Assembly (NCBI GenBank): GCA_003343565.1
Contig: QALA01000079.1
Location: 5,249 to 69,248 of the forward strand
Direction: 5' to 3'
Source: Verrucomicrobiota bacterium
GTDB taxonomy: Bacteria > Verrucomicrobiota > Verrucomicrobiia > Opitutales > Intestinicryptomonadaceae
Length of the DNA: 64,000 nt
In this document: piece after piece, positions 1-7,874 of the stretch
Layout of the letters: every line of letters starts with the position of its first letter
Numbering within the stretch: position 1 is the first letter of the stretch
Translations under genes and position numbers: made by a program
The notes under the pieces: generated by a model
What the model was told of the DNA's origin: nothing
Databases searched by the model: none
Seen by the model: the letters and a program-made list of their open reading frames with translations, nothing else

Positions 1-184
1 TTCCCTCCTCGGTGAGGCTCACGCTGTGGCTTCTGCGGACGAAAAGTTTGCAGCCCAATTCCTCCTCAAGCATTATGATTTGTTTTGAAAGCGCCGGTTG
101 CGAGACGTGCAGCAAATTCGACGCCCCCGTCACGCTTCCCTCGCTTGCGACCGCAAGAAAATAGCGCAATACCCTCAATTCCAC
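1..184 (-). CDS. LysR-family transcriptional regulator, N-terminal part (runs off window)
   Basis: Reading leftward from a GTG start at 184, the frame begins MELRVLRYFLAVASEGSVTG and continues with SQPALSKQI and LFVRRSH, the classical LysR winged-helix DNA-binding domain (about residues 1-60). The effector domain lies beyond the window. The start is supported by an AAGGA Shine-Dalgarno about 7 bases upstream. It is divergent from the hydrolase/SDR/aldo-keto reductase cluster beginning at 458, the usual layout of a LysR regulator with its target. No ATG start exists in this frame, so a GTG start is required. The family call is firm; the ligand is unknown. Confidence 0.88.
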   Translation of the reverse strand, partial: MELRVLRYFLAVASEGSVTGASNLLHVSQPALSKQIIMLEEELGCKLFVRRSHSVSLTEEG

Positions 185-220
185 GGCATTTCCTTTTTGC
201 GGGAATAGTCGCCGAAAGTG

Positions 221-239
221 ATATTCCTGTCAAGAATAT
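221..239. promoter_or_regulatory. LysR-type operator (T-N11-A dyad)
   Basis: A perfect inverted repeat ATATTC-N7-GAATAT lies between the divergent lysR and hydrolase genes. Its core TTC-N7-GAA is the T-N11-A pattern bound by LysR regulators. Its centre (about 230) sits about 65 bases upstream of the transcription start implied by the promoter at 261-288, the classical activation-site distance. The dyad is seen directly; binding is inferred. Confidence 0.6.
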
Positions 240-260
240 GATGATATGAATTATAAATAT

Positions 261-288
261 TTGCCATTTCATAAAACCGTGCGATAAT
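261..288 (+). promoter_or_regulatory. Candidate sigma70-type promoter of the hydrolase cluster
   Basis: TTGCCA (261-266), a 16-base spacer and GATAAT (283-288) form a near-consensus promoter facing the hydrolase at 458. It implies a 5' untranslated region of about 160 bases. The LysR dyad at 221-239 lies just upstream of the -35 box. Confidence 0.45.
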
Positions 289-457
289 GAAGAAAACGGA
301 ACGGTTCGGCATGCAAAAATAGCGGCGCGCGAAAAACTTTCCGTTTGCGCCGACGCCTAAAACCGCTCAAGCGCGCCGGCTTAGGACGCGCGCTGCGGCC
401 GGCGGACGCGCATGCTAAAAACCGCGAAACAACAAAAATGCGAACATACAACAGACA

Positions 458-1543
458 ATGCGGCACATGAATGCAATATTAAAAACGGCGGCAAATTTAT
501 TCGTTTTCTGGGCGGTCTGGCAGGCGGCCGCGGCCGAAACGAGCAATGCAAACGACAAATCCTACAATGGCATGGAAAATCTGAAATTAACCGAAGAGTG
601 GGACAAGGTGTTCCCGAAAAGCGACAAGGTAATACACCGCAAAGTCGCCTTTAAAAACCGCTACGGAACGACCCTTGCGGCCGACATGTACGCGCCGAAG
701 AACGCGTCTGGCAAACTGCCCGCCGTTGCGGTTTCCGGCCCGTTTGGAGCCGTAAAGGAGCAGTCGTCCGGACTGTACGCGCAGACGCTGGCCGAACGCG
801 GCTTTCTTGCGATAGCCTTCGACCCGTCATACACGGGGGAGAGTTCGGGGCAGCCTCGCCATGTCGCATCGCCCGACATAAACACGGAGGACTTCTGCGC
901 CGCGGTGGATTTCCTCTCAAACTTGGACGGCGTCGATCCGGATAAAATCGGAATCGTGGGCATATGCGGCTGGGGCGGCATTGCCATTAACGCGGCGGGC
1001 ATCGACACGCGAATCAAGGCGACCGTCGCTTCCACAATGTACGACATGAGCCGGGTAAACGCCAACGGCTATTTCGACTCGATGGACGCCGACAAGCGAT
1101 ACGAGCTAAAAAAGAGCCTCAACGCCCAGCGCACAATCGACTTCAAAAACGGCTCCTACAAGCCCGGCGCCGACCTTCCGGATCCCCTGCCCGACGACGC
1201 CCCGCAGTTTGTGAAAGACTACTACGGCTACTACAAGACCGAACGCGGATACCACAAGCGCTCCATAAATTCCAACGGCGGCTGGAACGAGACTTCGGCG
1301 CTGGCCTTTATAAACGCTCCGATGCTTGCATACAGCGGCGAAATCCGCAGCGAGGTTCTCCTGATTCACGGGGAAAAGGCGCACTCGCGCTATTTCAGCG
1401 AGGACGCGTTCAAACGCCTCAAGGGAGACAACAAAGAGCTCCTGATTATCCCCGGCGCAAGCCACACTGATCTCTACGACAACCGTGCGGGAGCGATTCC
1501 CTTCGATAAAATCGAGGACTTCCTGCGCAAAAACCTCAAATAA
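458..1543 (+). CDS. Exported alpha/beta hydrolase (dienelactone-hydrolase-like)
   Basis: 361 residues. The N-terminus has a Sec-type signal with a hydrophobic stretch ending in AAAA (residues 4-26); a second ATG at 467 is an equally possible start, and neither has a clear Shine-Dalgarno. The alpha/beta-hydrolase core follows: a nucleophile elbow GICGWGG with cysteine at residue 170 instead of the usual serine, as in dienelactone-hydrolase relatives (YcjY type), and a late GASHTD that supplies the histidine. It opens the cluster divergent from lysR, so it is the likely first LysR target. Substrate unknown. Confidence 0.85.
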   Translation: MRHMNAILKTAANLFVFWAVWQAAAAETSNANDKSYNGMENLKLTEEWDKVFPKSDKVIHRKVAFKNRYGTTLAADMYAPKNASGKLPAVAVSGPFGAVKEQSSGLYAQTLAERGFLAIAFDPSYTGESSGQPRHVASPDINTEDFCAAVDFLSNLDGVDPDKIGIVGICGWGGIAINAAGIDTRIKATVASTMYDMSRVNANGYFDSMDADKRYELKKSLNAQRTIDFKNGSYKPGADLPDPLPDDAPQFVKDYYGYYKTERGYHKRSINSNGGWNETSALAFINAPMLAYSGEIRSEVLLIHGEKAHSRYFSEDAFKRLKGDNKELLIIPGASHTDLYDNRAGAIPFDKIEDFLRKNLK

Positions 1544-1717
1544 AAATTGCCAAATCTTACGCCCCGAAACATGCCGGACGCGTTTTGAAAAAACGGAGAT
1601 TGCCCCCCCCGCATCGCGCGCGCCGAATGGGAAGCGCGCCGATCGGGTCGCAATCCGCAGGATATGTAAGAGCAAAAAAACGAATTTATTTTTAACGCAT
1701 TAACAAAGGCAAAAAAT

Positions 1718-2473
1718 ATGAATGACACGTTTAAAGGAAAAGTCGCCATAGTGACGGGGGCGACAAGCGGAATAGGCAGGGCGACTGCGCGGTTGTTCGC
1801 CGAAGCGGGAGCCTCGGTCATGCTCGCGGCCAGGCGCGAAAAACTGCTTGAGGAAATAGTCGCTTCCCTGAAGGCCGACGGCCTGGACGCCGACTATGCC
1901 GTCTGCGACGTCACAGACGAAGCGCAGGTCGAAGCCATGGTTGGCAAAACCGCGCAAAAGTTCGGCAGAATCGACTGCGCCTTCAACAACGCCGGAATTA
2001 TGCCCGACGACATCAAGACGGCGGATCTGCCGTCGGAGGAATTCGACAGAGTTATAAACGCCAACCTGCGCAGCGTATTTTTGTGCATGAAGCATGAACT
2101 TCGCCAAATGCTCAAAAACGGGGAGGAAGGCGCCGCGATAGTCAACGACTCTTCTATAGGAGGCCTAATCGGAGTGCCCGGACGCGCGGCATACCACGCG
2201 TCGAAACACGGCGTGATAGGGCTTACGAAGTGCGCGGCTCTCGAATACGCGACGAGCAACATCAGAATAAACGCGGTGTGCCCGGCGACCATAATGACTC
2301 CTCTGGTGGAGCGAATGATGGAAGCCGGCCAGATAACGGGCGTCGCCGAGCCGATAGGCAGAGTCGGAAAGCCGGAGGAAGTCGGGGCGGCGGTTCTGTG
2401 GCTGTGCAGTCCGGCGGCAAGTTTCATAACCGGCCAGGCGATTCCCGTGGACGGCGGATACACCTCGCAATAG
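1718..2473 (+). CDS. Short-chain dehydrogenase/reductase (SDR)
   Basis: 251 residues, the full length of a classical SDR. Visible motifs are the cofactor loop TGATSGIG (13-20), NNAG (90-93), serines at 145-146, the catalytic Y159-x3-K163 in YHASK, and a C-terminal PVDGGY. This makes it an NAD(P)-dependent oxidoreductase with an intact active site. It is a close paralogue of the broken SDR at 3568-4214. Its stop is 11 bases before the acetyltransferase start, so the two are probably co-transcribed. The substrate cannot be read from sequence. Confidence 0.92.
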   Translation: MNDTFKGKVAIVTGATSGIGRATARLFAEAGASVMLAARREKLLEEIVASLKADGLDADYAVCDVTDEAQVEAMVGKTAQKFGRIDCAFNNAGIMPDDIKTADLPSEEFDRVINANLRSVFLCMKHELRQMLKNGEEGAAIVNDSSIGGLIGVPGRAAYHASKHGVIGLTKCAALEYATSNIRINAVCPATIMTPLVERMMEAGQITGVAEPIGRVGKPEEVGAAVLWLCSPAASFITGQAIPVDGGYTSQ

Positions 2474-2484
2474 CAAAAAAGCGT

Positions 2485-3054
2485 ATGGACATACTGGAGA
2501 GAATGCGCAGGGGCGATCCCATAACCTATGACGACCCCGAATACCCTAAACTTCGCGCCATGATAGAGGAGGCCTTCCAAATAACGGCCGAGTTGAACTC
2601 CCGATACCGCGACCCCGACGAAGTCCGATCAATCATGGAAAGGCTTACCGGCTCGAAGATAGATTCCGGAACCCGGATAGTCCCTCCGTTCCACACCGAT
2701 TTCGGCAAATTTACTTCGTTCGGCAAAAACGTGTTTGTCAATTTCGGCTGTACCTTCATGGACCGCGGCGGAATAACAATCGCGGACGGGGCGTTCATCG
2801 GGCCGAACGTGCAGCTCATAACGGAAAACCATCAGGAGCCGCCGAATTTGCGCCAAAACGTGTACTCGCGTCCGATAGCGATAGGGCGCGGGGTTTGGAT
2901 AGGCGCGGGAGCGACGATTCTTCCGAATGTGAACGTCGGCGAAAATTCGATCGTCGCCGCGGGAGCTGTCGTGACGAAAGACGTCCCGCCCAACGCGATT
3001 GTGGGCGGGGTTCCGGCAAAAGTCATAAGCTGGGTGCGCGGGCGGGAGGAATAA
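2485..3054 (+). CDS. Sugar O-acetyltransferase, maltose/galactoside type (left-handed beta-helix)
   Basis: 189 residues from ATG 2485. The start is MDILERMRRGDPI, the usual N-terminus of Maa/LacA-type acetyltransferases, followed by the capping region and a hexapeptide-repeat helix: FGCTFMD, FIGPNVQ, GRGVWIGAGATILP, GENSIVAAGAVVTKDVP. The catalytic histidine is in ITENHQ. Ends PAKVISWVR as in the family. Acetyl-CoA-dependent acetylation of a sugar hydroxyl is the expected reaction. The open frame extends upstream into the SDR, but the family N-terminus fixes the start at 2485. Confidence 0.9.
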   Translation: MDILERMRRGDPITYDDPEYPKLRAMIEEAFQITAELNSRYRDPDEVRSIMERLTGSKIDSGTRIVPPFHTDFGKFTSFGKNVFVNFGCTFMDRGGITIADGAFIGPNVQLITENHQEPPNLRQNVYSRPIAIGRGVWIGAGATILPNVNVGENSIVAAGAVVTKDVPPNAIVGGVPAKVISWVRGREE

Positions 3055-3065
3055 CGGGAAGTAAA

Positions 3066-3494
3066 ATGGGCCGCGGAAATTTCGTGAAAATCTCGGCTCT
3101 GGCCGCGGGAGTTTCGCTCGCGCAGACCTCGTCCTTTGAACGCCCGCCGTCAAGAGACGCGGACGACATTTTAAAAGGCGTGCGCGATATCCGCGCGCAC
3201 GCCGCGCCCGACGTCAAAGAACGCTCCGTAGACGAACTCGGCTTTGCTTTTGAATCCAAAGTCGACGGATACCGCGCCGCAATGTTCAAATCCAATTATT
3301 GGAGCTGCCGCGACAGGGCCTATCTGATACGCCGCGCGATTGCGGATTTCGAATGTTTCGGCAGCCTGTGCATGAACGGGTGCGTCGGAGACAGGGTGAA
3401 CACCCGCGCCGCGGAACTGGCGGCAAACGCGGCGGAGCTTTTGGGGCTCCGGCCGAAAACTCCAGACGCCGGGCAAAAAGGAGTCCGCGTTTAA
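3066..3494 (+). CDS. Hypothetical exported protein with cysteine-rich C-terminal half
   Basis: 142 residues, not recognised. The N-terminus MGRGNFVKISALAAGVSLAQ looks like a Tat signal (R-R-x-F-L-K type) that has lost its twin arginine, or a poor Sec signal. The mature part contains a patch NYWSCRDRAYLIRR and then FGSLCMNGCVGDR with three cysteines, which could bind metal or form disulfides. The start is 12 bases after the acetyltransferase stop and in another frame, so it is probably translated with it. It may be a remnant or a short redox partner of the cluster. Confidence 0.5.
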   Translation: MGRGNFVKISALAAGVSLAQTSSFERPPSRDADDILKGVRDIRAHAAPDVKERSVDELGFAFESKVDGYRAAMFKSNYWSCRDRAYLIRRAIADFECFGSLCMNGCVGDRVNTRAAELAANAAELLGLRPKTPDAGQKGVRV

Positions 3495-3504
3495 TCGTTT
3501 TACA

Positions 3505-3533
3505 TTGCGGAATTTTTCAATACGATATATTAT
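3505..3533 (+). promoter_or_regulatory. Candidate promoter for SDR remnant and aldo/keto reductase
   Basis: TTGCGG (3505-3510), a 17-base spacer and TATTAT (3528-3533) lie in a sharply AT-rich patch just after the unknown exported gene. A GGAGAGA Shine-Dalgarno and the ATG at 3568 follow. Confidence 0.45.
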
Positions 3534-3567
3534 ATAAACACACGCGTTCACATGGAGAGATTGTTAT

Positions 3568-4214
3568 ATGAAGACAATGGAAAACAAAGTTGCCCTCGTC
3601 ACCGGCGCCGCGCGGGGCATAGGCCTTGCGCGCGCGCATGCGACGTCTCCGACGCGAACCAAGTCGAAAAACTGGTACGTTGGATCGCGGAAAAATTCGG
3701 ACGTCTCGACGCGGCATTGAACAACGCCGGAGTTCAAACGCCGCAACGGCCAATGGCGGAAATTACCGACGCCGAATTTGACAAGACCGTCGCCGTGGAT
3801 TTCAAGGGAGTGTGGAACTGCATGCGCTTCGAAATATTGCAAATGCTCAAGCAGGGAGGCGGCGCGATTGTGAACACGTCGTCGCAAGGCGGCGTCACGG
3901 GATTTCCGGGACAGGCCGCATACATAGCCTGCAAGCACGCCGTAATAGGCCTCACAAGAACTGCCGCGCTCGACTACGCTTCAAAGGGAATCCGCATAAA
4001 CGCTGTGTGTCCGGGAGTGATTCTCACGCCGATGGCGGAGGAGCTCATGCGGCGCAATCCCGATCTGGAAGAAAAGCTCGTGCGCGACATTCCCGCCGGA
4101 AGGCTGGGCCGCCCGGAGGAAATTGCCGACGCCGTAATCTGGCTGTGCAGTCCGGGCGCAAGCTTTATGGCCGGCCACGCCCTGCTTGTCGACGGGGGAT
4201 TCACAATTCGCTAA
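3568..4214 (+). pseudogene. SDR pseudogene with internal out-of-frame deletion
   Basis: From ATG 3568 (Shine-Dalgarno GGAGAGA) the frame gives MKTMENKVALVTGAARGIGL, the SDR cofactor loop, then breaks. The remaining SDR resumes in another frame at about 3635 with ACDVSDANQVEKL and continues through LNNAGVQ, NTSSQGG, AYIACKHA and LVDGGFTIR to the stop. Compared with the intact paralogue at 1718, about 112 bases (roughly 37 codons plus one base) between the glycine loop and CDV are missing, at a GCGCGCGCA stretch. The same region can be read as a continuous frame from ATG 3552, but that product lacks the cofactor loop. A broken gene is the simplest reading; an assembly collapse is possible. Confidence 0.75.
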
Positions 4215-4236
4215 AATCGTTATCGAAAAAACGCGC

Positions 4237-5424
4237 ATGAAAACAAAAATAAATCACACGGAAAAATCGGACGCCGCAGTTTCAAACGCTCTGGGCAGGC
4301 GGAAATTTTTGAAATCGGCAATCCTTGCGGGAGCCGCCGGCATCTCGTGCGGAGGCGCGCTCCGGGCGGCGACTCCGCAGCCAAGCTCCTCCGCGGGCAG
4401 TCCGAATTTGGGCTGCGCAATTTCCGGGCGTCGCACGCTCGGATCCGGAAGCGCGGCGATGGAAGTTTCCGAAATCGGCTTTGGCTGCATGGGCATGACG
4501 CACCACAGGAGCGCGCACCCCGCCAAAAGGGAGTGCATTGCCCTGCTTCGCAACGCGGCCGAGCGCGGCGTCACGCTTTTCGACACCGCCATAATCTACG
4601 GGCCGCTCAACAACGAACAGCTGGCGGGCGAGGCGCTGGAACCCTTCAAGGGGAAAGTGGCATTGACTACAAAGTTCGGCCACGAGGTCATAAACGGTAA
4701 AGGCACGGGCAGACAGGACAGCCGGCCGGAAACGATAAAGCGCTATTGCGACGAATCCCTCAGGCGCCTGAGGGTGGACTGCATAGAGCTGTTTTACCAG
4801 CACCGTTTTGATCCCAAAGTTCCCATTGAGGACGTCGCCGGCGCAATTCAGGACCTAATAAAGGCCGGCAAGGTAAAGCGGTGGGGGCTTTGCGAAGTCG
4901 GTTCCGAGACCATAAGACGGGCCCATTCCGTACAGCCGCTGACGGCCGTGCAGAGCGAGTACCACCTGATGTGGCGAGAGGTTGAAACAAACGGGGTACT
5001 CGATACCTGCAATGAGCTCGGAATCGGATTCGTGCCGTACAGCCCGATAAACCGCGGTTTCCTCGGCGGAGGCATAAACGAATACACAAAATTCGATCCC
5101 GACAACGACAACCGGCAAACCCTCCCGCGCTTCTCCCCGCAGGCAATACGCGCGAATACGCGCATAGTCGAAGAGCTAAGCAGTTTCGGCAGAACGCGCG
5201 GCATGACTTCCGCACAGGTCGCGCTTGCGTGGCTCTTGTCCAAGTCGCCGTCCGTCGTCCCGATTCCGGGAACGACAAAACTTTCGCATCTGGAGGAAAA
5301 CCTGCGCGCGGCGGATTTTTCGCTCGCGCCGGAAGAATGGACCGAATTGGAAAACGCGGTCGCGGCAATTCCGATTGTAGGCGCGCGCTACAATGCGGAG
5401 CAGCAAAGGCAGGTGGCGCATTAA
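4237..5424 (+). CDS. Tat-exported aldo/keto reductase
   Basis: 395 residues from ATG 4237, chosen because it puts a Tat signal (GRRKFLKSAILAGAAG, residues 20-35) near the N-terminus. The barrel follows: GFGCMGM, FDTAIIYG with D116 and Y121, TTKFG with K146, and YQHR with H189, the complete aldo/keto-reductase tetrad, ending with VPIPGTTKLSHLEEN for NADPH binding. Periplasmic aldo/keto reductases with Tat leaders occur in several gut bacteria. It lies after the broken SDR in the LysR-linked cluster; a decayed inverted piece of its own 5' end lies at 5722-5844. Confidence 0.9.
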   Translation: MKTKINHTEKSDAAVSNALGRRKFLKSAILAGAAGISCGGALRAATPQPSSSAGSPNLGCAISGRRTLGSGSAAMEVSEIGFGCMGMTHHRSAHPAKRECIALLRNAAERGVTLFDTAIIYGPLNNEQLAGEALEPFKGKVALTTKFGHEVINGKGTGRQDSRPETIKRYCDESLRRLRVDCIELFYQHRFDPKVPIEDVAGAIQDLIKAGKVKRWGLCEVGSETIRRAHSVQPLTAVQSEYHLMWREVETNGVLDTCNELGIGFVPYSPINRGFLGGGINEYTKFDPDNDNRQTLPRFSPQAIRANTRIVEELSSFGRTRGMTSAQVALAWLLSKSPSVVPIPGTTKLSHLEENLRAADFSLAPEEWTELENAVAAIPIVGARYNAEQQRQVAH

Positions 5425-5903
5425 GCCGCCGCCGCCCTGTCGCGCGCAATCGCGGCGCAGCATGGCAATGCCCTATTCCCGCGGACCGCGCAAGAACGGC
5501 AAATTCTAAACGCGCCGATTCCGACATTCGCCCTGTTTGCAAATTCGATTTTTCCCGCGGCGCATCGCCTCAAATTCCGCAAGGCGCGCAAAAAAATTCC
5601 GCCAACACTCCGCCGAATTTTGGCCCGCGCGCAAATCAATCGGCCCGCATACCTGCGCGTGTGCGCATTCGCTTTCCAATGGCGGAAAGCCAAACGGCGC
5701 GCGCCGAGCGTTTGGATTGGATTGCGCGCGCCGCATAAAAATTGCGCAACTAAGTTCGGATTCTTCCCCTTCGGAAGAGCTTGGTTGCGAAGTTGCCGCC
5801 CGAAGCGCATTGCCGCACGAAATGCCGGCGGCTTCCGCAAACATTCATGCAAACATGTTGACGGACATTTGCGTAAAGTCCCCAAAAAAACGGCTGCGAT
5901 GAA
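5425..5903. other. Gap between aldo/keto reductase and GH88-type gene
   Basis: Apart from the inverted reductase remnant at 5722-5844, I see no gene, terminator or repeat here. Open frames in it have no family resemblance. Confidence 0.5.
5722..5844 (-). pseudogene. Inverted, decayed fragment of the aldo/keto reductase leader
   Basis: On the minus strand the frame from about 5838 reads AAGISCGNALRAATSQPSSS followed by SELSCAIFMRR. The functional gene at 4335-4430 encodes AAGISCGGALRAATPQPSSS and then LGCAISGRR. Nucleotide similarity is also plain. Upstream Tat residues and downstream barrel are missing or frameshifted (a QTLGARR match continues in the next frame). This is a remnant of an inverted duplicate that lost its coding capacity. 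Confidence 0.7.
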
Positions 5904-7514
5904 TTATGCGCGCATAGAGCGCATGCGCATTTTTACCGCCATAATCTGCGCGGCAAAACCGGACGATATTTGCATAATCACCCTATAGCCCGAACGCTGG
6001 AACGCGTCGCCGATTCGGTTTGATTGCGTGGCGTTTTTGGCAAGCCCGTCGGGTTCGACGTTTTCCGGAGACATGAACCAATCAAAAGCTTTTTTTGCGC
6101 GCGCCGCATAGGAGGAATCCGCGAATCCCGATTCGGCCGCAAGCGCAAAAGCCGCGGCGATACCGGTAGTTCCGGTAGCCTCCGAACCCGTTTTCGGGTC
6201 GTCCGCAAAACAGTACCAGCTTCCGTTAGGACACTGAAATTGCGCCAGATATTTGAGGCTGTCCGAAAGGGATTTTCTGATTTGCGAAACGCCGTCGAGA
6301 TTCGCGTTCTTAAGCTGCGAATCGCCAAGCACGCGAAGCGTCTGAACAAGCCCCAAGACAAACCACGCAGCCCCCCTCGACCAATTTCTCATGCGCGGAT
6401 TTTTCCCCGGATTGGCCCGCTGGGAAATTCCGCCCTCCGAATCCACAAGCCTCGATATGCGCGCGCGAATTTCGTCTATGGCCGTCTGCGCAAGATTTTT
6501 ATCCGAACGCATTGACGCAATCTGCATGAGCGGATACGCATAGGTATAACAGCCTTCCGTGCTCAAAAAACGCTTATCGGCGGAGACCTTCGCCGCGCGC
6601 TCTATTCTGGGCAGCGCCCAGTCCAAAAACATTCCTATGGACTTGTGTTCAGGGCGAAGTTTACATATGGCCACAAACGGCAGAAAGTCCTCTATCGAAT
6701 GGAATCTTCCGTTCTCGCATGGGCGGGCGTCGGGATCGTTGAAGACTACGCCTTTCTCGTCGTCGAGAAAGAAATCCAGATGCGCCCGCAGCGCGCGGGC
6801 CGCCCTTGCGTCGCCCGATTGCGCAAGCTCGCGCAATCCCTCAGTCTGGCAGCCGCTCATCCAGCCGAACGGCAGTATCGAATTTAACGAACAGAGATTT
6901 TCGTAAAATGCGGAGCGCGGATTAAAATCCTCCGAATAGAGAAGCATGTGGGGCGCAAGGGCGTCGAGAGTGGAGGCGACGGACTCCGAAAAGAGGCAAA
7001 CCGGCTCTCCCCTTCTCAGCTTCTGCGCGTCGCCGCGCTCCGACAAAACGCGCGTCAGGCGGATTCCGAATCGCCCTATTTCCTCCGCGGCGGAGTTTGG
7101 AATATCCAGTCTCAGCGGTTCAAAGCCGAAGAGATTGACGACCTCCAATTTTGACAATACGCGGCCGTCTTTTGCCGAAAGCGCAATCAGTTCAAAGCAG
7201 TCCCTGTTCTCAAGCGCGTTGCCCAGGGCCAATTTGATTCTCGGATTTCTCAAACGCTTCAGTCTGTCCGAAAAATTTGGGAACTTCAGCAAGACTCCAT
7301 CGGGACCGGTTTCGACTCCGAAACAATCGAGTCCGCCCGACGATCGTTTGCCGGCGGGTATCGGAGGCTTTTTCGCGCGCTCGACCTTTGCAAATACCCT
7401 TTCAAATCCGCATTCTTTTTCCGCCGCAAAAAGCCTTCCCGGCATTAATGCCGACGCGGCAAAGGCCGGCGCAAGACATGCAAATTTTCTTCTGTTGATT
7501 CTATTCTCATTCAT
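5904..7514 (-). CDS. Tat-exported GH88/GH105-type hydrolase (unsaturated uronyl hydrolase fold)
   Basis: 536 residues. A Tat signal (NRRKFACLAPAFAASA, from residue 7) precedes a 200-residue N-terminal region I do not recognise. The C-terminal two thirds carry the alpha/alpha-barrel landmarks of GH88-like enzymes: TEGCYTYAYPLMQI, RNWSRGAAWFVLGLVQTL, and GSWYCFADDPKTGSEATGT. These enzymes remove unsaturated uronic acids from lyase products of pectin or glycosaminoglycans. The N-terminal half suggests a distinct subfamily, so the substrate is open. No lyase is adjacent. Confidence 0.75.
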   Translation of the reverse strand: MNENRINRRKFACLAPAFAASALMPGRLFAAEKECGFERVFAKVERAKKPPIPAGKRSSGGLDCFGVETGPDGVLLKFPNFSDRLKRLRNPRIKLALGNALENRDCFELIALSAKDGRVLSKLEVVNLFGFEPLRLDIPNSAAEEIGRFGIRLTRVLSERGDAQKLRRGEPVCLFSESVASTLDALAPHMLLYSEDFNPRSAFYENLCSLNSILPFGWMSGCQTEGLRELAQSGDARAARALRAHLDFFLDDEKGVVFNDPDARPCENGRFHSIEDFLPFVAICKLRPEHKSIGMFLDWALPRIERAAKVSADKRFLSTEGCYTYAYPLMQIASMRSDKNLAQTAIDEIRARISRLVDSEGGISQRANPGKNPRMRNWSRGAAWFVLGLVQTLRVLGDSQLKNANLDGVSQIRKSLSDSLKYLAQFQCPNGSWYCFADDPKTGSEATGTTGIAAAFALAAESGFADSSYAARAKKAFDWFMSPENVEPDGLAKNATQSNRIGDAFQRSGYRVIMQISSGFAAQIMAVKMRMRSMRA

Positions 7515-7874
7515 AATGCAAAAACTGGGAAATCGGAGGATAGTAAAACAAGACTAAAATTTTTTGAGGCTCTGGTCAATCCCCATTAACGACAAACGCG
7601 TCAGATGCGGTGAGCTCATTTTCAAAAAGATTTTCCAATGCCATCAAGAGTTTTAGCGCAGAAACTCTCGTCTCCGTCCGACGCGAAATAAGCGCAAAAA
7701 AACAGACGCAAAAAGGCAAAAATCCAATCGCGGCCAAGCCGCCATCGCCAATCCGATTCGCCCGGCTTTAAGCAATGCCGCCTTCCGACGCGTTCCCCCT
7801 CCCCCCGCGCTTCGCCGGCAGCCTATGCGGAAGAAAAAATTTTATCTAAAAAAATTTTTTCGCAGTTTTTGCCG
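7515..7874. other. Intergenic gap
   Basis: About 360 bases, AT-rich near 7550 and 7840. No gene or convincing hairpin seen. Confidence 0.4.
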
